Source: Colwellia_A sp041890515 (GTDB lineage: Bacteria; Pseudomonadota; Gammaproteobacteria; Enterobacterales; Alteromonadaceae). Taken from it: a DNA stretch of 64,000 bases. The stretch is from NCBI GenBank assembly GCA_041890515.1, contig JASDWX010000046.1, positions 1-64,000 on the forward strand, in the 5' to 3' direction. Within the stretch, counting starts at the first letter, position 1. Every line of letters starts with the position of its first letter. This document shows, piece by piece, positions 1 through 7,941 of the stretch. A program made the translations under genes and the position numbers. The notes below the pieces were generated by a model that was given only the letters and a program-made list of their open reading frames with translations, searched no databases and was not told where the DNA came from.

Positions 1-4
1 AAAA

Positions 5-47
5 CCGGTCAAGTTAATTGTCGCGAGCCGGCCAAGCTAATTGTCGC
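5..47. repeat. Two direct repeats, probable transposase-binding sites at a mobile-element end
   Basis: Two 20-bp units at 5-24 and 28-47 are identical at 18 of 20 positions and share the core TTAATTGTCGC; the start-to-start distance is 23 bp. Short tandem binding sites with this spacing are typical of the ends of IS21-, Tn7- and Tn402-type elements whose DDE transposases bind repeated sites. No transposase gene is in the window, so the element, if real, lies to the left. The family cannot be named from this alone. Confidence 0.45.
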
Positions 48-207
48 CTAATAAGCTTATAAATTATGATGTTTTGATCATTTTACTTACATACATATCC
101 AATTCAGGTAGTTACCTGTAATATTGTTAATAAATCTATGTACGCTCTTCTATATGAACTCCGTAATATAAAGGTATGATTAATAATTTTAAGGATATTG
201 CTAAATA

Positions 208-1716
208 ATGGACATTAATGAATTTGTTTCTGAATATAAAAACCATCCAGTACTATTTATCGGTACAGGGCTTAGTTTAAGGTATTTACAAAACTCATAT
301 ACTTGGGATGGCTTGTTAGAAAAAATAGCATATGAATTATCAGGAAATGAAGAATTTTATTTAGATATCAAGGCTGAATGTCAAATTGATGGTTTTTTTA
401 AATTTGATAAAATTGCTGAAGTGTTAGAATCGAAGTTTAATCATATGTTAACTCAAGATAGAGATGGTAAATTTAAGAGTGTTAACGATGTCTTTTATGA
501 AAAAATGAAGGAAGGCATCAGGTTAAGTCGCTTTAAAATCTATATTTGTAATTTATTGGCTGAGCTAGATTACCGTGATGAGATGCGTGATGAATTAAAT
601 GAATTTAGAAAAACACGTAAAAATATCGGTTCAGTTATCACTACTAATTATGATTTATTAATTGAAGATACATTTAAATTTAACTCTTTAGTCGGTAATA
701 ATATCCTTTTAAGCAATCCCTATGGCTCTGTGTATAAAATACATGGTTGTGTTGATGATGCATCTAAAATAATTATATCAGAGCAAGATTATAAAGAGTT
801 CGATTCTAAATATGAATTAATCAGAGCACAATTATTATCTTTGTTCATACATAACCCTATCATATTTCTTGGTTATAACGTTGGAGATGACAATATTAAG
901 AGTTTATTAAAAACTATATTCTCCTATGTCGAATCTAACTCACCAGAAGCAAAAAAAATAAAAAGCAATTTTCTATTAGTTGAATATTCTAAGGATTCTA
1001 GTTCAACAGAAATATCTACGCACGATATTGATATTGAAGGTTTTTCGACTATTGGTATTAATAAAATATCTACAGATAATTTCACTGCAATCTATAAGGC
1101 TATTTCAGGCTTGATGCTGCCTGTTTCTGCTATGGATATAAGGAGAGTTCAAAGTGTTTGGAAAAAAATATCTTCAGGAGGAGAGATAAAAGTTAAAATT
1201 TCTGAAAATATTGATGAACTAGCCAATGATCAAATGGTTATAGCTGTTGGTGCTGATAAACATATTTCTTACGAATATCAGCCTCTTTCAGAGATGATGA
1301 AGAATTACTTCTTGATAGTTGAAGAAGCTAATAGTCAATTGATTGAGCTTTTAAATAAACAAACTATTCAAAGCGGCCAGTTTTGCCCTATTTATGCTTT
1401 TAGCTTGATCTGCCCTAACTTAGAGCGTGTTGAATTGCTAAAAGAACAACAAAAAAATAAAATAGAAAGTATAACGGCTAAGGCTAATGCTTTTTCAAAA
1501 GTGGGTCATTCAAGTATTGAAGATATATTTAATGATGAAAAAATATCTAATTATAGAAAATTAGAAGCTTTAATATATTCAGTTATGAATGATAAAATAG
1601 AGCTTGATATCATAAAGCAATATTTACAAGAAACGAATTTTCCAATTGAATTGGATTATAAGAAACTGCTATGTGCTTACGATTATAAAAAATATAATGA
1701 AATGGTAAATATTTAA
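208..1716 (+). CDS. SIR2-like NAD-hydrolase-type protein, probable anti-phage defence
   Basis: A 502-residue protein with an N-terminal SIR2-like domain (about residues 1-240). It shows the nucleotide-binding motif FIGTGLS (17-23), TTNYD (145-149, with N147 and D149) and KIHG (177-180, H179), the residues that hold and hydrolyse NAD in this superfamily. Known relatives (ThsA, DSR2, SIR2-HerA, SIR2-APAZ) kill infected cells by depleting NAD. The C-terminal half (about 300-502) has no feature I recognise; no SLOG, HerA or APAZ signature is apparent. The gene is much richer in A+T than its neighbours, stands alone and lies between two TGTC-repeat arrays, which suggests horizontal transfer as transposon cargo. 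AAGGA at 191-195 is a somewhat distant ribosome-binding site. The SIR2 fold is secure; the defence role is inferred. Confidence 0.8.
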   Translation: MDINEFVSEYKNHPVLFIGTGLSLRYLQNSYTWDGLLEKIAYELSGNEEFYLDIKAECQIDGFFKFDKIAEVLESKFNHMLTQDRDGKFKSVNDVFYEKMKEGIRLSRFKIYICNLLAELDYRDEMRDELNEFRKTRKNIGSVITTNYDLLIEDTFKFNSLVGNNILLSNPYGSVYKIHGCVDDASKIIISEQDYKEFDSKYELIRAQLLSLFIHNPIIFLGYNVGDDNIKSLLKTIFSYVESNSPEAKKIKSNFLLVEYSKDSSSTEISTHDIDIEGFSTIGINKISTDNFTAIYKAISGLMLPVSAMDIRRVQSVWKKISSGGEIKVKISENIDELANDQMVIAVGADKHISYEYQPLSEMMKNYFLIVEEANSQLIELLNKQTIQSGQFCPIYAFSLICPNLERVELLKEQQKNKIESITAKANAFSKVGHSSIEDIFNDEKISNYRKLEALIYSVMNDKIELDIIKQYLQETNFPIELDYKKLLCAYDYKKYNEMVNI

Positions 1717-1718
1717 AG

Positions 1719-1842
1719 TGTCAATCTTCATTCCTAGAATATCTAAAAGTGTCAATGTTTTTGTCAATGATTGACTGTCAATGTCTTAATGTCCGATGTG
1801 TACTCAACACCAATAAAATCAAGGCTTAATATGATTGTCAAT
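1719..1842. repeat. Cluster of five TGTCAAT heptamers after the SIR2 gene
   Basis: TGTCAAT occurs at 1719, 1750, 1762, 1776 and 1836. An inverted copy abuts the fourth, making the 13-bp palindrome ATTGACTGTCAAT at 1770-1782, and two copies extend to TGTCAATCTTC. The array starts three bases after the SIR2 stop codon. It looks like an array of protein-binding sites, for example the terminal sites of a Tn7- or Tn402-like element, but it differs in sequence from the repeats at 5-47. It might instead belong to a different element or be a regulator site. Confidence 0.4.
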
Positions 1843-1929
1843 CTTCCCAAAAAATTTGTAACGAATCATTTTTGGCCTGATGACCCCGCGAATGCAAAAG
1901 CAACGAATCGTGTTAAGAAATATATGTAA
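1831..1929 (+). CDS. Possible 32-residue ORF or gene remnant
   Basis: ATG at 1831 opens a 32-codon frame ending at TAA 1927-1929, with AAGG about nine bases upstream. The product (MIVNLPKKFV...) resembles nothing I recognise. Its first codons contain the last TGTCAAT repeat, so it may be a chance frame or the tail of a decayed gene. An 8-bp stem with a TTTC loop follows at 1928-1947 but has no U-run. Confidence 0.15.
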   Translation: MIVNLPKKFVTNHFWPDDPANAKATNRVKKYM

Positions 1930-1970
1930 TAAAGCTTTCGCTTTATTCGCTGAATAAAATACAGTGTGGA

Positions 1971-4292
1971 ATGGTTAATCATTTGAAAAACAAAACTAAA
2001 AAAAGTACACCTACTTATATTTCTAGGCTACGCAGGTCTTGGCATACCTTATTGAAGATCCTCATAACTTTAATGTTCGTGTTGGGTTTTTATGGAATTT
2101 ATCTCGACAGTAAAGTGAAAGATAAATTTGAAGGACAACGCTGGAATATTCCTGTGCAAGTTTACGGGAAAGTTGAAAAATTTAGTGTTGGAGATGAAAT
2201 AACATTTACGGAATTAATGAGATATTTAGCGCTTACGGGCTATCATAAAAAGAAGAAAACGCTTAGCCCAGGCGACTTTTCTTTATCAAATAATCAGTTG
2301 ATTATTTACCGCAAAGCTTTTGATTTTGGTGACGGTAATTCACTTGCTGAACGTTTCACCATTCATATTGTTAATAATCACATCCGTTCCATTTTTAATG
2401 AAGAAGACGCGATAGAAAGTGTTTCACTTGAACCATTACTCATTGACCGTTTGGTTCCTGATAATAAAGAAGACAGAGTCATCATTTCGCTTGAATCAGT
2501 GCCTGAAAAATTACTTGATACTTTATTGCTTGTTGAAGACCGTGATTTCTATTTTCATTATGGTATTTCGCCATTAGGTATTGCTCGTGCGTTAATCAGT
2601 AATATTAAAGCGGGAAGAACCGTGCAGGGCGGCAGTACACTGACTCAGCAACTGGTCAAAAATATGTTTTTAACCCGAGATAAAACCTTGTGGCGAAAAG
2701 TGAATGAAGCGGTTATGTCTGTTATTCTTGAGCTTAGGTATAGTAAAGATCAATTACTTGAAGCGTATATCAATGAAGTGTATTTAGGACAAAATTATGC
2801 GAATGGTATTTATGGTTTTGGTTTAGCGGCTAAATTTTATTTTGGCCAGCCTATTCAATCATTGAGTATTGCGCAAACAGCGATGTTAATTGGCTTGGTA
2901 AAAGGTCCTAGTTATTATGACCCATGGCGACACCCTGAAAATACCCGAAAGCGTAGAGATCTTGTTTTACGCTTAATGTATCAAGATGAATTAATTTCGC
3001 AGAAAAGTTTTCAATCAGCAGTTGAATCATCTTTATCGGTAAGGAAATCTCGTCGGTTAGTTCAGAAAAAATTTCCAGCTTATCTACAGTTAGTGAAAAA
3101 AGAGCTCGGTGAAAAACTCTCAGCATTTGATCAACAAGCAGGCATACGTATTTTTACGGGGTTTTCAATTGTTGCACAAAGAAATGCAGAAGAGAGTGTT
3201 CAAGAAAAAATTATAGATTTAGAAAAGCTTAATAAAGCACAATCGTTGCAAGTCGCTATGATCGTAACTGATATTGGTTCAGGAGAAGTAAGGGCATTAG
3301 TTGGAGATAAGACGCCGGGTTATGCCGGTTTTAATCGAGCATTACATGCTAAGCGGCCAATAGGCTCACTCATTAAACCTGCGATATATTTAGCGGCTTT
3401 AGAGCGTTATCAGCAATATAATTTCGCTACCTTATTAAAGGATGAACCTATCATGCTTTCAAATGGTAGTGGTAAAGAATGGCGTCCAAAAAACTATAAT
3501 GGAAAATTTGAAGGAACAGTGAGTTTATTAGATGGTTTGGTACGATCGCTTAATGTGCCGACAATAAATTTAGGCATGCAGCTAGGGCTGGAGAATGTTG
3601 CCAACACTTTTCATGTATTAGGTTATCCCCATGATATTGTTACGCGTCCTAGTATGTTACTAGGCTCTTTAAATTTATCGCCATTTGAAGTAAACCAGTT
3701 ATATTTACCTATCGCTAATCAAGGATTTAAAAATAGTAGCCATGCAATTAATCATATTGTGTCAGCAAAAGGTGAGATTTTGTGGCAATTTCAAGCTAAA
3801 GAAGAGCAGTTGTTTTCTACGCACGGTATTTATTTATTAGATCATGCTTTGTCGCAGGTGACCAAAAGAGGTACAGCCAAATCGTTAACTTGGCGTTTAA
3901 ACGGTGCCGAGTTAGCGGGGAAAACAGGCACAACGAATAACCAAAGGGATAGTTGGTTTGTTGGGTATGATAACCAAGATTTAATAACAACTTGGCTTGG
4001 CCGTGATGACAATAAAGCAACAGAGTTAACAGGTAGTAGTGGCGCTTTAGTGTTGTTTGCGCAGTTTATGAAAAAAAATGGTGTTGTTAATAAAGTGCGT
4101 GTAATCCCTGAGAATATAGCGATGACAAATTTTGAGTCTAGCAGCGGTAACGCAGTGAGTATTGAATGCCTTGAGATGGTTTCTTATCCTGCCATAACGA
4201 CAGGTCTATTAGTTGAGCCTCATTGCTTGGCTAAAAAAGAACCAGAAAAGGAAAAGAAAGTTTCTTGGTTTAAAAAAATATTTGGCGATTAA
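1971..4292 (+). CDS. mrcB: Penicillin-binding protein 1B, bifunctional transglycosylase/transpeptidase
   Basis: Class A PBP of 773 residues that polymerises and cross-links peptidoglycan at the inner membrane. A basic cytoplasmic tail is followed by one membrane segment (about 27-47), then a UB2H-like region. The GT51 glycosyltransferase domain carries catalytic E189 in VEDRDFYFH and the QGGSTLTQQL motif. The transpeptidase domain has SxxK at S466/K469, SxN at S526-L-N528 and KTGT starting at K651. Length and motif order match the PBP1b family; PBP1a lacks the UB2H region and is longer. It is monocistronic, and the upstream DNA is the repeat-bearing accessory patch, so its native promoter may have been altered by an insertion. 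Confidence 0.95.
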   Translation: MVNHLKNKTKKSTPTYISRLRRSWHTLLKILITLMFVLGFYGIYLDSKVKDKFEGQRWNIPVQVYGKVEKFSVGDEITFTELMRYLALTGYHKKKKTLSPGDFSLSNNQLIIYRKAFDFGDGNSLAERFTIHIVNNHIRSIFNEEDAIESVSLEPLLIDRLVPDNKEDRVIISLESVPEKLLDTLLLVEDRDFYFHYGISPLGIARALISNIKAGRTVQGGSTLTQQLVKNMFLTRDKTLWRKVNEAVMSVILELRYSKDQLLEAYINEVYLGQNYANGIYGFGLAAKFYFGQPIQSLSIAQTAMLIGLVKGPSYYDPWRHPENTRKRRDLVLRLMYQDELISQKSFQSAVESSLSVRKSRRLVQKKFPAYLQLVKKELGEKLSAFDQQAGIRIFTGFSIVAQRNAEESVQEKIIDLEKLNKAQSLQVAMIVTDIGSGEVRALVGDKTPGYAGFNRALHAKRPIGSLIKPAIYLAALERYQQYNFATLLKDEPIMLSNGSGKEWRPKNYNGKFEGTVSLLDGLVRSLNVPTINLGMQLGLENVANTFHVLGYPHDIVTRPSMLLGSLNLSPFEVNQLYLPIANQGFKNSSHAINHIVSAKGEILWQFQAKEEQLFSTHGIYLLDHALSQVTKRGTAKSLTWRLNGAELAGKTGTTNNQRDSWFVGYDNQDLITTWLGRDDNKATELTGSSGALVLFAQFMKKNGVVNKVRVIPENIAMTNFESSSGNAVSIECLEMVSYPAITTGLLVEPHCLAKKEPEKEKKVSWFKKIFGD

Positions 4293-4379
4293 ACAATAGA
4301 TTAACAAAGTTGAGCTAATTTTATTACATAGATGCTTGCATATTTTTTGTACAGCTATTATTGTATACCAAATCGTACA

Positions 4380-4394
4380 TGAGAATAGTTATCA
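4380..4394 (+). promoter_or_regulatory. Probable Fur box
   Basis: The 15 bases form a 7-1-7 inverted repeat TGAGAAT-A-GTTATCA. They match the Fur consensus TGATAATNATTATCA at 12 of the 14 specified positions and are followed by TT as in many Fur sites. The site lies 69 bp before the start of the small gene at 4463, suggesting iron-dependent repression of that gene. Confidence 0.45.
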
Positions 4395-4462
4395 TTCATT
4401 TCCCAATGATTGGATTAACCTATTCCGTTAAATAGCGAATAAGGCGTGGCGAGGTGAATTAA

Positions 4463-4864
4463 ATGAAACATCGTTTAAGTTATGGCTTTTATACTATATT
4501 CCCTAATAATGTTATTGAAGTAATCGCTGATGAAGGCATTGAAATCACACTGGAGATGGTGGAAGAGTGTCATAATTTTATGAATGATAATGTAGAAGGT
4601 GACTTTGCTTTATTGATTAATCGTATTAACAACTATACCTATACCTATGAAGCAAAACTTTCAGTTGCATCATATGAAGGGTTAAAAGCACTGGCCTTTG
4701 TTTGTTATTCTGACGAAAGCATATTAGTGACCCAACAGCTTCAAGAAAGTCGCTCATTTGACCAATGGGCCTATCCTGTATTTTCAGGTTTGGAATTAGG
4801 TTGGCAACAAGCCTATCAGTGGTTAGAAAGTGAATTGACGATGATAAAAGCAAATGAATACTAA
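4463..4864 (+). CDS. Small cytoplasmic protein of unknown function, STAS/SpoIIAA-like
   Basis: A 133-residue acidic protein without signal peptide or membrane segment. The alternating strand/helix pattern and the FALLINRIN and ALAFVCYSD segments recall single-domain STAS/SpoIIAA-like proteins common in Alteromonadales, but I see no diagnostic motif, so this is a fold-level guess. It has its own upstream region with a probable Fur box at 4380 and ends at a strong bidirectional terminator shared with hemL. GAGG seven to ten bases before the ATG supports this start. Confidence 0.6.
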   Translation: MKHRLSYGFYTIFPNNVIEVIADEGIEITLEMVEECHNFMNDNVEGDFALLINRINNYTYTYEAKLSVASYEGLKALAFVCYSDESILVTQQLQESRSFDQWAYPVFSGLELGWQQAYQWLESELTMIKANEY

Positions 4865-4870
4865 CTAAAT

Positions 4871-4900
4871 AAAATAAAATAAAATAAAATAAAATAAAAT
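4871..4900. repeat. (AAAAT)6 microsatellite
   Basis: Six perfect AAAAT units between the stop codon at 4864 and the terminator at 4902, with a degenerate unit before them. It is a slippage-prone simple repeat in the 3' untranslated region; no effect on coding is expected. Confidence 0.9.
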
Positions 4901-4901
4901 A

Positions 4902-4932
4902 AAAAAGGGATAGCCATTGGCTATCCCTTTTT
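4902..4932. terminator. Bidirectional intrinsic terminator
   Basis: A 14-bp perfect stem with core GGGATAGCC/GGCTATCCC, a 3-base ATT loop, an A-run on the left and a T-run on the right. It works in both directions between the convergent gene ending at 4864 and hemL. Confidence 0.9.
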
Positions 4933-4947
4933 ACATGTTATTCGTTA

Positions 4948-6231
4948 TTATAACTGAGCAAAACACTTATCAGCTGCAGTTAAAGTGAGTTCTATTATTT
5001 TATCGGAATGAGCCGTTGAGAGAAAGCCAGTCTCGTATGCTGAAGGTGCTAAATAGATACCTTCTTCAAGCATTAAATGGAAGAAATGTTTAAATTTTTC
5101 AGTATCACAGTTGGTCGCTTGCTCATACGTCGTAATAGGTTCTTGTGAGTCAGTAAAGAAGAAACCAAACATGGCGCCAACATAGTTAATACTTAATGAG
5201 ACACCGTTTCGCTCGGCTGCCGCTTTTAGACCCATGGCAAGTTTTTCAGTTGAAGCACTCAGTTGTTCATGTTTATCACCTTGAGATAATTCATTTAATG
5301 CCGCTAAACCTGCAGCCATTGCGATAGGATTACCTGATAAAGTACCCGCTTGATAAACAGGACCAACAGGCGCTATGTAATCCATAATTTCTTTTTTTCC
5401 GCCGAATGCGCCAACAGGCATTCCGCCACCAATCACTTTACCCAAGGTCGTTAAATCGGGCACTATATTGTAATGTGCTTGTGCTCCACCTAATGCAACG
5501 CGAAAGCCAGTCATGACCTCATCAAAAATCAAAACACTTTTGTGTTCGTCACAAACTTCACGTAAGCCTTCAAGAAAACCTTCTACCGGAGGAATACAAT
5601 TCATGTTTCCGGCAACGGGCTCAACTATGATACAAGCGATTTGATCTTTATATTCTGAAAATATCTGTTGAACTTCAGCAATATTATTAAAACTTACCGT
5701 TAATGTGTGTTTGGCAAAATCAGCAGGAATACCCGGAGAATTCGGCACACCCATGGTTAATGCACCCGAACCAGCTTTCACTAAAAGAGAGTCAGCATGA
5801 CCGTGATAACAACCTTCAAATTTTAATATTTTATCACGCCCTGTGTAGCCACGAGCTAAACGGATCGCGCTCATTGTTGCTTCTGTACCCGAACTTACCA
5901 TTCTAAGACGTTCCATGGATGGAACAAGTTCACGTACTTTTTCTGCCATCGTTATTTCAAGCTCGGTTGGTGCGCCAAAGCTTAAACCATTTTTAGCTGT
6001 TTCAATAACAGCGGCTAAAATAGCGGGGTGATTATGGCCTAAAATCATAGGTCCCCAAGAACCGACATAATCAATATAAGCTTTATCATCAGCGTCATAA
6101 ATATAAGCACCTTCAGCACGTTTGATAAAGCAAGGGGTACCACCAACACCATTAAAGGCACGAACAGGCGAATTTACGCCACCGGGAATAATTTTTTTTG
6201 CGCTGTCAAAAAGTTGTTCTGAATGGTTCAT
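4948..6231 (-). CDS. hemL: Glutamate-1-semialdehyde 2,1-aminomutase
   Basis: PLP enzyme that converts glutamate-1-semialdehyde to 5-aminolevulinate in the C5 pathway of haem synthesis. From the start at 6231 (MNHSEQLFDSA) it has 427 residues, the family length. An upstream in-frame ATG at 6336 would add 35 atypical residues and overlap pyrB. Visible landmarks are PGGVNSPVRAF near the N-terminus, SSGTEATMSAIRLAR, FDEVMTGFR, and the PLP lysine in LGKVIGGGMPVGAFGG. It lies 70 bp after pyrB on the same strand and may be read through from it. It ends at the shared terminator at 4902. Confidence 0.96.
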   Translation of the reverse strand: MNHSEQLFDSAKKIIPGGVNSPVRAFNGVGGTPCFIKRAEGAYIYDADDKAYIDYVGSWGPMILGHNHPAILAAVIETAKNGLSFGAPTELEITMAEKVRELVPSMERLRMVSSGTEATMSAIRLARGYTGRDKILKFEGCYHGHADSLLVKAGSGALTMGVPNSPGIPADFAKHTLTVSFNNIAEVQQIFSEYKDQIACIIVEPVAGNMNCIPPVEGFLEGLREVCDEHKSVLIFDEVMTGFRVALGGAQAHYNIVPDLTTLGKVIGGGMPVGAFGGKKEIMDYIAPVGPVYQAGTLSGNPIAMAAGLAALNELSQGDKHEQLSASTEKLAMGLKAAAERNGVSLSINYVGAMFGFFFTDSQEPITTYEQATNCDTEKFKHFFHLMLEEGIYLAPSAYETGFLSTAHSDKIIELTLTAADKCFAQL

Positions 6232-6301
6232 AATATTACCTGTATTGTTTGTTCTAATGCGATCAATGGTGAATAAACCAGAGTCACTTATATACTTAAA
6301 A

Positions 6302-7309
6302 TTATTTGTTAGTATACCATGTAACGGGCTTTTCAAATCGACTAAGCTTACTTTCTACGCCCAATGTTAAAGCAAATAATGCCATGCGTACGAGTACACC
6401 ATTTTGTGCTTGTCTGAAAATAGCCAGGTTATCTAGGTCGTTTAAATCGGTATCAAGCTCGTTTGCTTCTGGACGAGAGTCTCGTGGCAACGGGTGCATT
6501 ATCACGGTGTGCTTTTGACAAAATTGCTGATAAATTTCTTTATTTAAGCTGAAATGTCCACGGTATAAATTAGCTTCATCTTTGCTGGCAAAACGTTCTT
6601 GTTGAATTCTTGTCTGATAAATAATGTCGCAGGATAAATTATTTTCAATTTTATCAGTGATCACTACTTCATGACCCGCATTGGTGAGTGATGAAATTAC
6701 GCTGTCGGGCATTTTTAGTGCATCAGGAGAAATCATTGTCACTTTCATATTTTTATATAAACTCAGGAGTTTAGATAATGAATGTACTGTTCTCCCATGT
6801 TTTAAATCGCCCATTAATACGATATTCAAACCGTCCAAAGTCTTATTGTGTGGCGCCATTTCAGATTGAATGGTAAATAAATCAAGCAACGCTTGCGTTG
6901 GATGTTCATTCGCACCGTCACCTCCATTAATCACTGGAACACTGCTGCCTGTTGCGAATTCTTCAACAGAATGCATAGCCGGGTGTCGCATCGCAATTAC
7001 ATCAGAGTAACCACTGATAACACGTGCAGTATCAAATAAAGATTCACCTTTACTTAAGGATGAATTTTCTTGACCAACGGTTTCACGAACATAACCTCCT
7101 AAAAGGTTAAAAGCTGCGCCAAAACTGACACGAGTACGAGTGCTTGGTTCAAAAAACAAATTATTCAGAATAGCGCCATCTAAAACATGACAACGCTTTT
7201 TACGCATGGCATAAGGTGCCATTAGCGATGAAACTTCCAAAATACGTGAGATAGTGTCGCGATCAAACTGCGAAACTGAAAGGATGTGACTTCCTTCAAA
7301 CTTCATCAT
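6302..7309 (-). CDS. pyrB: Aspartate carbamoyltransferase catalytic chain
   Basis: Catalyses carbamoyl phosphate plus aspartate to carbamoylaspartate, the first committed step of pyrimidine synthesis. The 335-residue protein shows the carbamoyl phosphate loop FFEPSTRTRVSF, then HPTQALLDLF and MHPLPRDSRPE, which identify the ATCase catalytic chain and not ornithine carbamoyltransferase. It is somewhat longer than E. coli PyrB (about 310), as in Shewanella-type enzymes. No pyrI regulatory chain gene is adjacent. Two ATG codons (7309 and 7306) compete as start. A promoter with an inverted repeat is proposed at 7356-7393. Confidence 0.95.
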   Translation of the reverse strand: MMKFEGSHILSVSQFDRDTISRILEVSSLMAPYAMRKKRCHVLDGAILNNLFFEPSTRTRVSFGAAFNLLGGYVRETVGQENSSLSKGESLFDTARVISGYSDVIAMRHPAMHSVEEFATGSSVPVINGGDGANEHPTQALLDLFTIQSEMAPHNKTLDGLNIVLMGDLKHGRTVHSLSKLLSLYKNMKVTMISPDALKMPDSVISSLTNAGHEVVITDKIENNLSCDIIYQTRIQQERFASKDEANLYRGHFSLNKEIYQQFCQKHTVIMHPLPRDSRPEANELDTDLNDLDNLAIFRQAQNGVLVRMALFALTLGVESKLSRFEKPVTWYTNK

Positions 7310-7355
7310 AAAAAGTTACCTAAAATTATAAAGCTGCGAGTATTTTTGATGCAGG

Positions 7356-7393
7356 AATATAGCACAAATCAGAAATGTTGAGAATACATTCTC
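7356..7393 (-). promoter_or_regulatory. Candidate pyrB promoter with overlapping inverted repeat
   Basis: Read on the minus strand: TTCTCA (7384-7379), a 17-bp spacer, then TATATT (7361-7356), about 47 bp before the pyrB start. The inverted repeat GAGAAT-N2-ATTCTC at 7380-7393 covers the -35 element and could be an operator. The regulator is unknown. Confidence 0.4.
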
Positions 7394-7509
7394 GCTGATA
7401 TTCAATTTTCGGTGCTCGATGTCTGATAGATCAGCTTCACTTATCAAAATGATCAAACCAGTAATGAACCAAAAATCTAACTTAACTCAACTCAATTGAA
7501 GGCGAATAA

Positions 7510-7941
7510 TCAGAGTGGTTTCAAATATACCAAATACAATATTACGAGTAATACAAGAACAGGACCTTCATTAAAAATGCGATAAAATTTTCCTGAACGT
7601 CTATTTTTGTCTTCTCTAAAGTCTTTTACTAATTTAAAGCAGTAGCCATGGTAAGCCAAAAGTAAGATCACTAAAGTGATTTTTAGGTGTAGCCATTTTG
7701 AAGCCACAAACCACTCGTAACCATAATAATAGATGAGTGCTATACCAAGGATCACAGTGAATAGCGCAAAGGGTGTAACGAAATAAAGTAAACGTTTTTC
7801 CATGCCTGTTAGATGTTCCGCAACTTCTTTACTCGATGTTTCTGCATGATTCACAAATAATCTTGGTAAATAAAAAATTCCCGCAAACCAAGCCACCATA
7901 AAAAAAACGTGAAAAGCCTTAAGCCATAAAAGAGTGTTCAT
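7510..7941 (-). CDS. hemJ: HemJ-type protoporphyrinogen IX oxidase (UPF0093/CopD-like membrane protein)
   Basis: A membrane protein of 143 residues with four hydrophobic segments. It has the family signature of an N-terminal LKAFHVFFMVAWFAGIFYLPRLFV helix, whose conserved His is the likely haem ligand, and a KWLHLKI segment. HemJ oxidises protoporphyrinogen IX to protoporphyrin IX in bacteria lacking HemG and HemY. I start at ATG 7941 (MNTLLWLKAF), not the upstream in-frame ATG at 7971, because 7941 overlaps the clcA stop in an ATGA arrangement and matches family length. Co-expression with the CLC gene is likely; a functional link is not evident. Confidence 0.85.
   Translation of the reverse strand: MNTLLWLKAFHVFFMVAWFAGIFYLPRLFVNHAETSSKEVAEHLTGMEKRLLYFVTPFALFTVILGIALIYYYGYEWFVASKWLHLKITLVILLLAYHGYCFKLVKDFREDKNRRSGKFYRIFNEGPVLVLLVILYLVYLKPL

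Noticed and set aside
208..1716. SIR2 gene as Thoeris ThsA
   Set aside because: The size is close, but the C-terminal half shows no SLOG pattern and no TIR-domain ThsB gene is adjacent.
1719..1842. TGTCAAT repeats as a CRISPR array
   Set aside because: Units are only 7-11 bp, spacing is irregular (12 to 60 bp), and no cas gene is present.
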